Positions 1-5,140 of a stretch of DNA of 5,798 nucleotides are shown in pieces; the stretch's first letter is position 1; each line of letters starts with the position of its first letter. The translations under genes were made by a program, and so were the position numbers. The notes below the pieces were generated by a model. That model ran no database searches. It was not told where the DNA came from and saw only the letters and a program-made list of their open reading frames with translations. The DNA lies in assembly GCA_003154255.1 (NCBI GenBank), contig PMCY01000161.1, positions 15,654 through 21,451 on the forward strand, read 5' to 3'. Source of the DNA: Candidatus Aminicenantota bacterium. GTDB lineage: Bacteria > Acidobacteriota > Aminicenantia > Aminicenantales > UBA4085.

Positions 1-457
1 GGGCCGCGATGTGGCCCTCGTCTCGGATGCCGGCACGCCGGCCATCTCCGATCCCGGATTCAAACTGGTCCGCGAGGCGATCCGGGAAGGGATCCAGGTC
101 GTTCCCATCCCGGGTCCGAGCGCCATGGCGGCCGCACTGTCCGCGGGCGGCCTGCCCACGCACCGGTTTCTTTTCGTCGGCTTCCCCCCTCCTAAAGCGG
201 CGGCCTTGCGAAAAACCCTGGCCCGGATCGAGGAACAGGACGGCACCCTGATCTTCTATCTGCCCGGCCGAAAGTTGGTTGAATTTCTGGCCGCGGTCCT
301 GGAATCCCTGGGTGACCGGGATATCGTCATCTGCCGAGAGATGACCAAAATCCACGAGGAATTCACCAGAGGGAAAGCCTCCGCCGTAGCGGCCTCCGCT
401 TCAACTCGCGAATTCAAGGGCGAGATGACTGTCCTGGTATCCGGAAAGGCGAAATAA
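1..457 (+). CDS. rsmI: 16S rRNA (cytidine1402-2'-O)-methyltransferase RsmI, 3' part
   Basis: Partial gene: the reading frame is open from base 2 (Gly-Arg-Asp-Val...) to TAA at 455-457, and the N-terminal third lies outside the window. RsmI uses S-adenosylmethionine to 2'-O-methylate C1402 in the decoding centre of 16S rRNA and belongs to the tetrapyrrole (CbiF-like) methylase fold. Diagnostic stretches are VALVSDAGTPAISDPG near the left edge, VVPIPGPSA, the GLPTHRFLFVGFPPPK segment, and REMTKIHEEFTRG. The usual family motif ESPHR/ESTHR after the IFY segment is replaced here by LPGRK. The protein ends a few residues after KGEMTVLVSG, whereas E. coli RsmI continues for roughly 50 more residues in a small helical C-terminal domain, so this is a short form. 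No hairpin terminator follows; there is only a T-run (about 467-473). Family identity is firm. A GTG at 11 is an internal Val, not a start. Confidence 0.93.
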   Translation, partial: GRDVALVSDAGTPAISDPGFKLVREAIREGIQVVPIPGPSAMAAALSAGGLPTHRFLFVGFPPPKAAALRKTLARIEEQDGTLIFYLPGRKLVEFLAAVLESLGDRDIVICREMTKIHEEFTRGKASAVAASASTREFKGEMTVLVSGKAK

Positions 458-594
458 AAGTCTATATTTTTTTGTAATCTTATTTTATATTAATTAGTTA
501 CACATATATGACTATCTATTAGTAATAAATATTGACATATTCATACTCACATATTAAATTATAAAAGAAGCAGCTATTCACCAGGAGGCTAACC
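458..594. other. AT-rich intergenic island between rsmI and hsp20
   Basis: This 137-bp spacer differs sharply in composition from its surroundings: 19 of 113 bases are G or C between 458 and 570, while the neighbouring genes are strongly GC-rich. It holds no convincing coding frame. It contains a T-run after the rsmI stop, a small odd-length inverted repeat (TATTA-G-TAATA, 517-527), the hsp20 promoter candidate and the hsp20 ribosome-binding site. No CIRCE (TTAGCACTC-N9-GAGTGCTAA), HAIR or sigma32-like heat-shock element was seen. Such a tract could be an UP-element-rich promoter, a site for an AT-binding nucleoid protein, or a remnant of insertion; the sequence alone does not decide. Confidence 0.6.
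532..560 (+). promoter_or_regulatory. Sigma70-type promoter candidate for hsp20
   Basis: A perfect -35 hexamer TTGACA (532-537) is followed after exactly 17 bp by TAAATT (555-560, 4 of 6 matches to TATAAT). A start near 567 would leave a leader of about 28 nt that includes the SD AGGAGG (583-588). The -35 box and the spacing are good, but the surrounding AT-rich sequence makes the -10 assignment less certain; TATAAA at 560-565 is an alternative with poor spacing. The consensus-like promoter suggests housekeeping-sigma transcription, not a dedicated heat-shock sigma factor. Confidence 0.6.
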
Positions 595-1059
595 ATGGCC
601 ATCATTCGCTGGGCCCCCGTAAGAGACATGGTCACATTGCGGGAAAAGATGAACCGCATGTTCGAAGACGCATTCACCGGCAAGGGCGAGGACAAGGATC
701 TGGCACCCAGCTCGTGGGCGCCCGCCGTGGACATCTATGAAACGGAAAACGAGATCGTCATGACGGCGGAAATCCCCGGCATCGACGAAAAAGACATCGA
801 GATCAAGATCGAAGACAACACCCTGACCCTCCGGGGCGAGCGGAAGTTCTCCAAGGAGACGAAAGAGGAGAACTACCATCGGCTGGAGCGTTCCTATGGC
901 GCTTTTTACCGGGCCTTCACCCTGCCCAACTCGGTGGATGCCGACAACATCCATGCCGAACACGAGAACGGGATCCTGCGGGTCACCATGCCCAAAAAGC
1001 AGGAGCTCAAGCCTCGCACGGTCAAGATCCTCAAAACCTCCGAAAAAGCCAAGAAGTAA
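595..1059 (+). CDS. hsp20: Small heat-shock protein, Hsp20/alpha-crystallin family
   Basis: This 154-residue protein is a cytoplasmic ATP-independent holdase that forms oligomers and keeps unfolding proteins soluble for DnaK/ClpB refolding (family knowledge). The N-terminal arm (about 1-40) has amphipathic, Phe/Met-containing sequence. The alpha-crystallin domain starts at WAPAVDIYE (41-49), continues through the EIPGI turn (59-63), the RGERK strand (80-84) and the ERSYGAFYRAFTLP segment (98-111), and ends with the hallmark NGILRVTMPK (125-134). The short tail carries an I/V-X-I motif (VKI, 143-145) that normally docks on a neighbouring dimer, then a Lys-rich end. The ATG at 595 has a strong SD (AGGAGG, 583-588) 6 nt upstream. 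The gene has its own promoter in the AT-rich spacer and converges on comF. Length and motifs are typical, and nothing is missing. Confidence 0.96.
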   Translation: MAIIRWAPVRDMVTLREKMNRMFEDAFTGKGEDKDLAPSSWAPAVDIYETENEIVMTAEIPGIDEKDIEIKIEDNTLTLRGERKFSKETKEENYHRLERSYGAFYRAFTLPNSVDADNIHAEHENGILRVTMPKKQELKPRTVKILKTSEKAKK

Positions 1060-1071
1060 AGCGGCTATCGA

Positions 1072-1095
1072 CCGGGATGGACGGAAATTTCCCGG
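1072..1095. other. Weak inverted repeat between convergent hsp20 and comF stops
   Basis: CCGGGA (1072-1077) pairs with TCCCGG (1090-1095) across a 12-nt loop that itself contains the palindrome GGAAATTTCC (1083-1092). It lies between the hsp20 stop (1057-1059) and the comF stop (1096-1098), where a shared bidirectional terminator would be expected. Neither strand has a T-run after the stem, and the 6-bp stem is weak, so it is only a possible transcription-end or RNA-end structure. Confidence 0.25.
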
Positions 1096-1797
1096 CTAGG
1101 CCCGGGCGACCGTGACGCCGCGGACATCGGCCGCCCCGGCTCCCCGTAGAACCCGGGCGCACTCTCCAAGCGTGGAGCCCGTCGTGCAGACATCGTCGAC
1201 CAGGACGACGGTCTTTCCCAACACCGCATCCGGCCGGACGGCACGGTACGCACCGCGGATATTCGCCCGGCGGGCTTGGGAGCGCAGGGATGTCTGGGGA
1301 CGGAGATTGGTCGTTTTGCGCAGGGCATCGGAAAGAATGGGGATTCCCGTCAGCCGCGACAGCTCGTCGGCCAGAACCTCGGCCTGATTGAAACCGCGCT
1401 CCCGACGGCGGCGCCGGTGCAAAGGGACGGGAACGAGAAGGTCGGCGTCTCTCCAAGGCGGATTGTCGTCCCCGATGGCGGTTTGGAGAAAAGATGCCAA
1501 GGGACGGCCGAGCGGCCGGAGCCCCCGGTATTTGAAGAGCAAGAGAATATCCTTGACCGCTCCTTCGTAACGGGCGGCCGCCCGGTGCTCGGAGAGGGGA
1601 GGCGCCTGGCGCAGGCAGGCGGCGCACGGATGGGGCGTCCCGTCTCCATCGAAAAAACGACCACAGGTCGGGCAATAAGGCGCCCGGCAGACCGCCAGGG
1701 CGGATAAACAGGCAGGACAGAGGATGCGTTCGCCCGGGCGTTCCAGGAGAACGCCGCAGCGGCGGCAGGCAGAGGGAAAAGCCAGGAGCTCGGCCAT
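1096..1797 (-). CDS. comF: ComF family protein (zinc-ribbon plus phosphoribosyltransferase-like domain)
   Basis: This 233-residue protein is of the ComF/GntX type. The N-terminal half has Cys pairs in zinc-ribbon arrangement: C11/C14, C27/C30, C42/C45 and C58/C61. The C-terminal half is a type I phosphoribosyltransferase fold with LLVPVPLHRRR (120-130), ERGFNQAEVLA (133-143), and the PRPP-loop motif VVLVDDVCTTGSTL (197-210). In competent bacteria ComF helps take up single-stranded DNA in the cytoplasm; many non-competent bacteria keep a homologue of unclear role. It is the last gene of the leftward cluster, 38 bp after the dksA-like stop. I chose ATG at 1797 because the zinc ribbon begins directly after it. 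Longer in-frame starts at 1869 or 1932 would overlap the upstream gene and add non-conserved sequence. The chosen start has no clear SD, and a small GCGC-CGA-GCGC hairpin (1802-1812) sits just upstream. Confidence 0.9.
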   Translation of the reverse strand: MAELLAFPSACRRCGVLLERPGERILCPACLSALAVCRAPYCPTCGRFFDGDGTPHPCAACLRQAPPLSEHRAAARYEGAVKDILLLFKYRGLRPLGRPLASFLQTAIGDDNPPWRDADLLVPVPLHRRRRRERGFNQAEVLADELSRLTGIPILSDALRKTTNLRPQTSLRSQARRANIRGAYRAVRPDAVLGKTVVLVDDVCTTGSTLGECARVLRGAGAADVRGVTVARA

Positions 1798-1835
1798 CTT
1801 TGCGCCGAGCGCGATGATAGGGAAACGGATGGACG

Positions 1836-2210
1836 TTACGCCGTTTCGGTCTCGGATTTTTCCTCGCATTCGATGCACAGCGGGGTCCAGGGAAGGGCGG
1901 CCAGACGCTTCTTGCCGATCTCTTTCTGGCACATCTGACAGTTCCCGTATCCGCCCGAGGCGATCCGCTTCATGGCGGCGTCGATATGGAAGAGTTCGTC
2001 GCGTTCGCCGTCGGAGAGGCTGAGCAAAAATTCCTTGGTGTAGGAGCTCTCCGCCTTGTCGGCCAGGTCCTGGGCGACGTCGGATTCAACTTCCTTGCTT
2101 TCATTGCGGAATTGGCTGAGCTTATGGACGAGCTCGTTGCGGCGGGCGATCAGCCGGCTGCGGACGGCCTCCAGTTCCTTTTTATTCGGCAGGCCCGCTT
2201 TATTTGGCAT
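1836..2210 (-). CDS. TraR/DksA family zinc-finger transcription factor
   Basis: This 124-residue protein is DksA-like. Family members insert a coiled coil into the RNA polymerase secondary channel and, with ppGpp, alter initiation at rRNA, tRNA and stress promoters. The N-terminal two thirds is helical and charged, consistent with a coiled coil. The acidic tip motif DxxDxA is present as DLADKA (48-53). The C-terminal part has GGYGNCQMC (86-94), then RLAALP (102-107) and CIEC (112-115), giving a complete four-Cys zinc site (C91, C94, C112, C115). It is shorter than E. coli DksA (151 residues), so a TraR/YocK-type relative is possible and I give no symbol. The ATG at 2210 lies inside the end of rlmH (11-bp overlap), with an AAAGGAC SD at 2217-2223, so translation is probably coupled. 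The family call is strong; exact orthology is uncertain. Confidence 0.93.
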   Translation of the reverse strand: MPNKAGLPNKKELEAVRSRLIARRNELVHKLSQFRNESKEVESDVAQDLADKAESSYTKEFLLSLSDGERDELFHIDAAMKRIASGGYGNCQMCQKEIGKKRLAALPWTPLCIECEEKSETETA

Positions 2211-2667
2211 AAGAACGTCCTTTCATGAGCGAAAATGCTCGGTAAATTTGCTCCAGGAGCATGATCCGGCAGAGCTCGTGTGAAAACGTCATCCGCGAGA
2301 GCGACAGTTTCAGGTCCGCCCGGTCCAGGATCCGGGGCGCCAGCCCCAGGAATCCGCCGACCAGAAAAGCGACCGACCGGGTCGCTTCCGCGGCGCGCCG
2401 CTCGAAAAATCGGGCAAGTTCGGCTGAACTCATCTCCTGGCCTCGGTCAAAGAGGCAGACAATATAATCGTTGTCCAGATGTTTTTCAAGCCCCTCTGCT
2501 TCCAAGTCCAAAATTTTTCCGGATTGCTTCTCGTGCAGTCCGCGGGGGGTCGGCGTCTCGATGAGACGGACCGGGTTCAGCCTGGAAATACGCTGTAAAT
2601 AATGGGCTTGCAGGCCGGCCGCTTCCACGGATTTCATCTTTCCCGGCCACAGGAGCTTGACCGTCAT
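2200..2667 (-). CDS. rlmH: 23S rRNA (pseudouridine1915-N3)-methyltransferase RlmH
   Basis: This 155-residue SPOUT-class methyltransferase has the usual RlmH length. RlmH acts as a homodimer on assembled 70S ribosomes and methylates pseudouridine 1915 in helix 69 of 23S rRNA. Visible landmarks are LFDRGQEMSSAELA (72-85), the SAM-site loop VGGFLGL (103-109), and the knot segment LSLSRMTFSHELCRIMLLEQ (121-140) followed by IYRAF (141-145). Two deviations stand out. The loop that is usually IGGxxG with small or acidic residues has Phe-Leu here. The C-terminal tail ends Ser-Tyr-Ala-Lys, where family members end Tyr-His-Arg/Lys (E. coli PYHRE). The ATG at 2667 is preceded by AGAGGA (2675-2680). It sits 42 bp after rsfS, the same rsfS-rlmH order as E. 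coli ybeB-ybeA, and overlaps the next gene by 11 bp. Family assignment is firm; activity is likely but not certain given the tail change. Confidence 0.94.
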   Translation of the reverse strand: MTVKLLWPGKMKSVEAAGLQAHYLQRISRLNPVRLIETPTPRGLHEKQSGKILDLEAEGLEKHLDNDYIVCLFDRGQEMSSAELARFFERRAAEATRSVAFLVGGFLGLAPRILDRADLKLSLSRMTFSHELCRIMLLEQIYRAFSLMKGRSYAK

Positions 2668-2685
2668 CGCTGCATCCTCTCGTCG

Positions 2686-2704
2686 CCCGGCCGCCCGGGC
2701 CGGG
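2686..2704 (-). other. GC-only hairpin in the rsfS-rlmH spacer
   Basis: CCCGGCC (2686-2692) and GGCCGGG (2698-2704) form a perfect 7-bp stem with a 5-nt loop inside the 42-bp gap between rsfS and rlmH. In the leftward transcript the stem ends 5 nt before the rlmH SD (2675-2680). No T-run follows, so it is not an intrinsic terminator. It could serve as an RNA processing or stability element or modulate rlmH translation. High local GC makes chance formation possible. Confidence 0.4.
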
Positions 2705-2709
2705 ATCCG

Positions 2710-3090
2710 TCAGCGATAGTCCGCCCGCGGCGCGTCGCCCCACAGCTTTTCCAGGGCGTAGTAGTCTCGCGCCGCGTGGGAAAAAATGTGCACGACAAAG
2801 TCACCGTAGTCGACCAGGATCCATTCGCCGTGAGCCTTGCCTTCGACACCCAAGGGCCGTCCGTGGCCGGCCTTGAGCTCGGCTTCGATGTTCTCGGCGA
2901 CGGCGGCATTCTGGCGGGCCGAATTTCCGTGCAGGATGAGGAAAAAATCGGTGAAGGCCGAAGCTCCGCGCAGGTCGAGAACGCAGATGTCCTCCGCCTT
3001 CTTATCCAGAGCGGCTTTCACGGCCGCCTTCAGCGCGGCCGGCACATTTCGTTTGTTGAGCGCTTTGATTTTGACGGACTCTTGAGTCAT
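2710..3090 (-). CDS. rsfS: Ribosomal silencing factor RsfS (Iojap/YbeB family)
   Basis: This 126-residue protein has the full DUF143/Iojap fold. RsfS binds ribosomal protein uL14 on the 50S subunit and blocks 30S joining, lowering translation in stationary phase or starvation (family knowledge). Conserved stretches seen are AEDICVLDLRG (32-42), TDFFLILHGNSARQNAAVAE (47-66), HGEWILVDYGDFVVHIF (87-103) and the ending ARDYYALEKLWGDAPR (107-122). The frame stays open far upstream, but that part is the shadow of nadD. ATG at 3090 is chosen because the family N-terminus begins there and because it overlaps the nadD stop as ATGA. The nearest SD (AGGAGG, 3105-3110) is 14 nt from the ATG, longer than usual, so coupling to nadD translation probably matters. 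The nadD-rsfS-rlmH adjacency is common in bacteria and supports all three calls. Confidence 0.95.
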   Translation of the reverse strand: MTQESVKIKALNKRNVPAALKAAVKAALDKKAEDICVLDLRGASAFTDFFLILHGNSARQNAAVAENIEAELKAGHGRPLGVEGKAHGEWILVDYGDFVVHIFSHAARDYYALEKLWGDAPRADYR

Positions 3091-3812
3091 CGGTACTTTT
3101 CGAACCTCCTCGCGGCATGGGCCGGCGAAAGACCTCGCCGGAGAGCGGAACGCTCCCGGTAGAGGCGCTTCGTCCGGATATGGTCGGCGACGGCGCGCGG
3201 CACGAGACCGGCCAGGGACAGGCCTTGCCGGGCCCTCGCCCGGATTTCGGTCGAAGACACAGGCCGTGCGTCGATGGGCAGGAAAAACACGGCGGGCGGC
3301 TCGAAGGCCCCATCCGGCAATCGTTCGCCGGGCGCGACGCGGCGCAGGGCGTTCTTCCAGGCCGGGCCGAGGACCGAGGCGGCGGCCCCTAACCGCGAAC
3401 CGGGCCGGGTCATAACGATGAAAGCGCAGCGGCGAAGGACGCGCTCCCACTCCCGCCACGTCCTGATCTCCAGAAAGGCGTCGGCGCCGACGATGAAGAA
3501 AAGCCGGGCCCGGGGGAAACGGCGGCGCATCGTTTCGATCGTGCGGATCGAATACGAGGGCCCGCCGGCCCGGAGTTCGACGGGGCTGGCCGTCCAGGAA
3601 TCGCGTCCGGCCAAGGCCAGGGCGGTCATGCGCAAGCGGTCGCGGGCGGGGGCCATGTCCGGCCGGGCCTTATGGGGCGGGATCGCCGCCGGGATGAAGA
3701 AGACGCGGTCCAGGCCGAAGCGCCTCTGGACGAGGCGGGCGGCGCGGAGATGGCCGTTGTGGATCGGATCAAAAGTGCCTCCGAAGAGGCCGATCCGTTC
3801 GCTCCGGGTCAT
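3087..3812 (-). CDS. nadD: Nicotinate-nucleotide adenylyltransferase NadD
   Basis: This 241-residue enzyme transfers AMP from ATP to nicotinate mononucleotide, giving deamido-NAD, the step before NAD synthetase. The nucleotidyltransferase signature GLFGGTFDPIHNGHL spans 8-22 and includes the catalytic HxGH (18-21). IPPHK follows at 44-48, and the second ATP-site motif SSTEIR is at 186-191. The usual end of the domain (HIRTKRLY, to 218) is followed by about 23 basic residues with no recognised motif, making the protein longer than E. coli NadD (213) or the Bacillus enzyme (189). The ATG at 3812 overlaps the obg stop by 4 bp (ATGA), and its own stop overlaps the rsfS start in the same way, so obg, nadD and rsfS look translationally coupled. 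The coding sequence of the tail contains the rsfS SD. Confidence 0.96.
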   Translation of the reverse strand: MTRSERIGLFGGTFDPIHNGHLRAARLVQRRFGLDRVFFIPAAIPPHKARPDMAPARDRLRMTALALAGRDSWTASPVELRAGGPSYSIRTIETMRRRFPRARLFFIVGADAFLEIRTWREWERVLRRCAFIVMTRPGSRLGAAASVLGPAWKNALRRVAPGERLPDGAFEPPAVFFLPIDARPVSSTEIRARARQGLSLAGLVPRAVADHIRTKRLYRERSALRRGLSPAHAARRFEKYR

Positions 3813-4834
3813 GGGCTCTCCGGGGCCGCGGCCTTCATCTCCCGTACCAGGTCAGCCAAGGCTGCCACCAACGGGCGCAGGCTGTCCGCTTTATGGGCCG
3901 AGACGGCGAAGAAAGGCAGTTTTTTACGGGCCGCCAGCTTCCGCACGGATTCCAGGCGGGACCGATCCTCGGTCAGAAGATCGGTCTTATTGGCCACAAC
4001 GAACTGCGGCCGGCGGGCCAGATCCGGATTGAAGGCCGCCAGCTCCTTCATCACTACGCCGAAATCCTTGACCGGATCGCGGCCGGAGTAGGGCGAAACG
4101 TCGATCATATGGACGAGGACCTTGGTCCGTTCAACGTGCTTCAGGAACTGGATGCCCAGACCGTGGCCCTCGTGGGCCCCTTCGATGAGCCCGGGGATGT
4201 CGGCCACGACGAAGCTGTCTTCACGGTCGGCATCGACGACGCCGAGGTGGGGAATCAAGGTCGTGAAGGGATAGTCGGCGATCATCGGCCGGGCCGCGGA
4301 GATCTTGGAGATCAGTGTCGACTTGCCGACGTTGGGGAATCCGACCAGGCCGACGTCGGCGATGAGCTTCAGCTCCAGGAAAAGCTCGCGCTCCTCTCCG
4401 TCCCGGCCGGGTTCGTGCTCGCGGGGCACCTGGTGGGTCGCCCGGGCGAACGAAGCGTTCCCGCGGCCCCCCTTCCCCCCGGCGGCCGCCTCGAAGCGCT
4501 GACCGGCGTGAAGGAAGTCGAAAAGAATCCGGGTTGAAGCCGCGACCTTGACCACCGTCCCTACGGGGACGCGGAGAAAAAGATCGTCGCCGCCCTTGCC
4601 GCTCCGCCGGGCGCCTTCGCCGGGCCGGCCATTCTTGGCTTTATTGATGGGATGAAAACGGAAATAGGCCAGCGAGTGCAGGCTGGGATCAGCCGTCAGG
4701 ATGACGCTTCCGCCCTTGCCGCCGTGTCCGCCGTCAGGGCCGCCCTTGGGAACACCCTTTTCGCGGCGAAAGCTGACGCACCCGTTCCCTCCCCGACCGG
4801 CATGGACAAAGATCTTGACCTGATCGATGAACAT
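3809..4834 (-). CDS. obg: GTPase Obg/CgtA, 50S subunit maturation factor
   Basis: This 341-residue protein has the Obg architecture. Residues 1-158 form the glycine-rich Obg domain, starting MFIDQVKIFVHAGRGGNG and containing GGPDGGHGGKGG (31-42) and GGKGGRGN (119-126). The G domain has G1 GFPNVGKS (165-172), switch I around DYPFTT (187-192), G3 DIPGLIEGAH (212-221), G4 NKTD (282-285) and G5 SAH (312-314). It stops soon after the G domain, so the variable OCT domain of some Obg proteins is absent, as in many proteobacteria. Obg binds late 50S particles and (p)ppGpp and links assembly to growth control. The ATG at 4834 is forced: an in-frame TAA lies two codons upstream (4841-4843). No SD precedes it; there is only a pyrimidine tract. 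It follows rpmA by 40 bp, the classic rplU-rpmA-obg order. Confidence 0.97.
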   Translation of the reverse strand: MFIDQVKIFVHAGRGGNGCVSFRREKGVPKGGPDGGHGGKGGSVILTADPSLHSLAYFRFHPINKAKNGRPGEGARRSGKGGDDLFLRVPVGTVVKVAASTRILFDFLHAGQRFEAAAGGKGGRGNASFARATHQVPREHEPGRDGEERELFLELKLIADVGLVGFPNVGKSTLISKISAARPMIADYPFTTLIPHLGVVDADREDSFVVADIPGLIEGAHEGHGLGIQFLKHVERTKVLVHMIDVSPYSGRDPVKDFGVVMKELAAFNPDLARRPQFVVANKTDLLTEDRSRLESVRKLAARKKLPFFAVSAHKADSLRPLVAALADLVREMKAAAPESP

Positions 4835-4874
4835 TGCGATTTAAAAAAAGAGAGAACGCGCGGGCGTCGGAACA
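4835..4874 (-). promoter_or_regulatory. rpmA-obg spacer with pyrimidine/T7 tract, no SD
   Basis: In the leftward transcript this 40-nt spacer reads a GC-rich segment able to form a 4-bp hairpin (ACGC-CCGC-GCGT, plus-strand 4856-4867), then a CT-rich run ending in seven T residues (4849-4843), then AAATCGCA before the obg ATG. It could be a weak attenuator separating high-level ribosomal-protein expression from obg, or a U-rich ribosome standby site. The short stem makes strong termination unlikely. Confidence 0.3.
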
Positions 4875-5129
4875 TCAGGCCGGCAGCACGGAGACAATTT
4901 TCCCCTTTTTGCCCTTGTCGACGAACAGAACGACGCCGTTAATCCTGGAAAACAGGGTGTCGTCCTTGCCGATCCCGACGTTCCTGCCAGGCTTAAAGGG
5001 CGTGCCCCGCTGGCGGACAAGGATTGATCCGCCTTTGACCGTCTCGCCGCCGTACTTCTTGACGCCCAACCGCTTGGACTGGCTATCCCGGCCGTTCCGT
5101 CCGACTCCGCTTCCGCGTTTCGTAGCCAT
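4875..5129 (-). CDS. rpmA: Large-subunit ribosomal protein bL27
   Basis: This 84-residue protein has the standard bL27 length. bL27 sits at the base of the central protuberance of the 50S subunit, and its N-terminal tail reaches the peptidyl-transferase centre. The signature [19 protein letters not shown] (11-29) is intact, followed by [20 protein letters not shown] (35-54) and the beta-barrel end. The N-terminus reads Met-Ala-Thr-Lys-Arg-Gly-Ser-Gly in place of the usual Met-Ala-His-Lys-Lys-Gly-Gly-Gly, and there is no Firmicutes-type cleavable leader. The ATG at 5129 has an SD AAGGAG (5137-5142) that overlaps the rplU stop, leaving 11 bp between the two genes, a typical co-translated pair. 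Confidence 0.97.
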   Translation of the reverse strand: MATKRGSGVGRNGRDSQSKRLGVKKYGGETVKGGSILVRQRGTPFKPGRNVGIGKDDTLFSRINGVVLFVDKGKKGKIVSVLPA

Positions 5130-5140
5130 CGTCGCTCTCC

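Noticed and set aside
466..500. Second promoter (TTGTAA/TAGTTA) or T-run terminator after rsmI
   Set aside because: AT-rich sequence gives many chance hexamer matches, and the T-run has no hairpin before it.
458..594. CIRCE, HAIR or sigma32 heat-shock element upstream of hsp20
   Set aside because: None of the consensus inverted repeats or the CTTGAA/CCCCAT pair is present.
1798..1932. Longer comF start overlapping the dksA-like gene
   Set aside because: The added 45 residues are non-conserved and antiparallel to nothing useful; the family zinc ribbon begins right after the ATG at 1797.
3091..3459. N-terminal extension of the rsfS frame to an ATG at 3459
   Set aside because: The extra 123 residues are low-complexity Arg/Pro-rich shadow of nadD; the RsfS family N-terminus begins at the ATG overlapping the nadD stop.
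3274..4032. Long + strand open frame (252 codons) opposite nadD and the 3' end of obg
   Set aside because: Its translation is Arg/Pro/Ser-rich with no motif and lies wholly antisense to well-supported genes; it is a typical shadow of high-GC coding sequence.
3893..4537. Open + strand frame (214 codons) opposite obg
   Set aside because: It mirrors the Obg codons in the complementary frame, has no recognisable domain or SD, and obg itself has all GTPase motifs.
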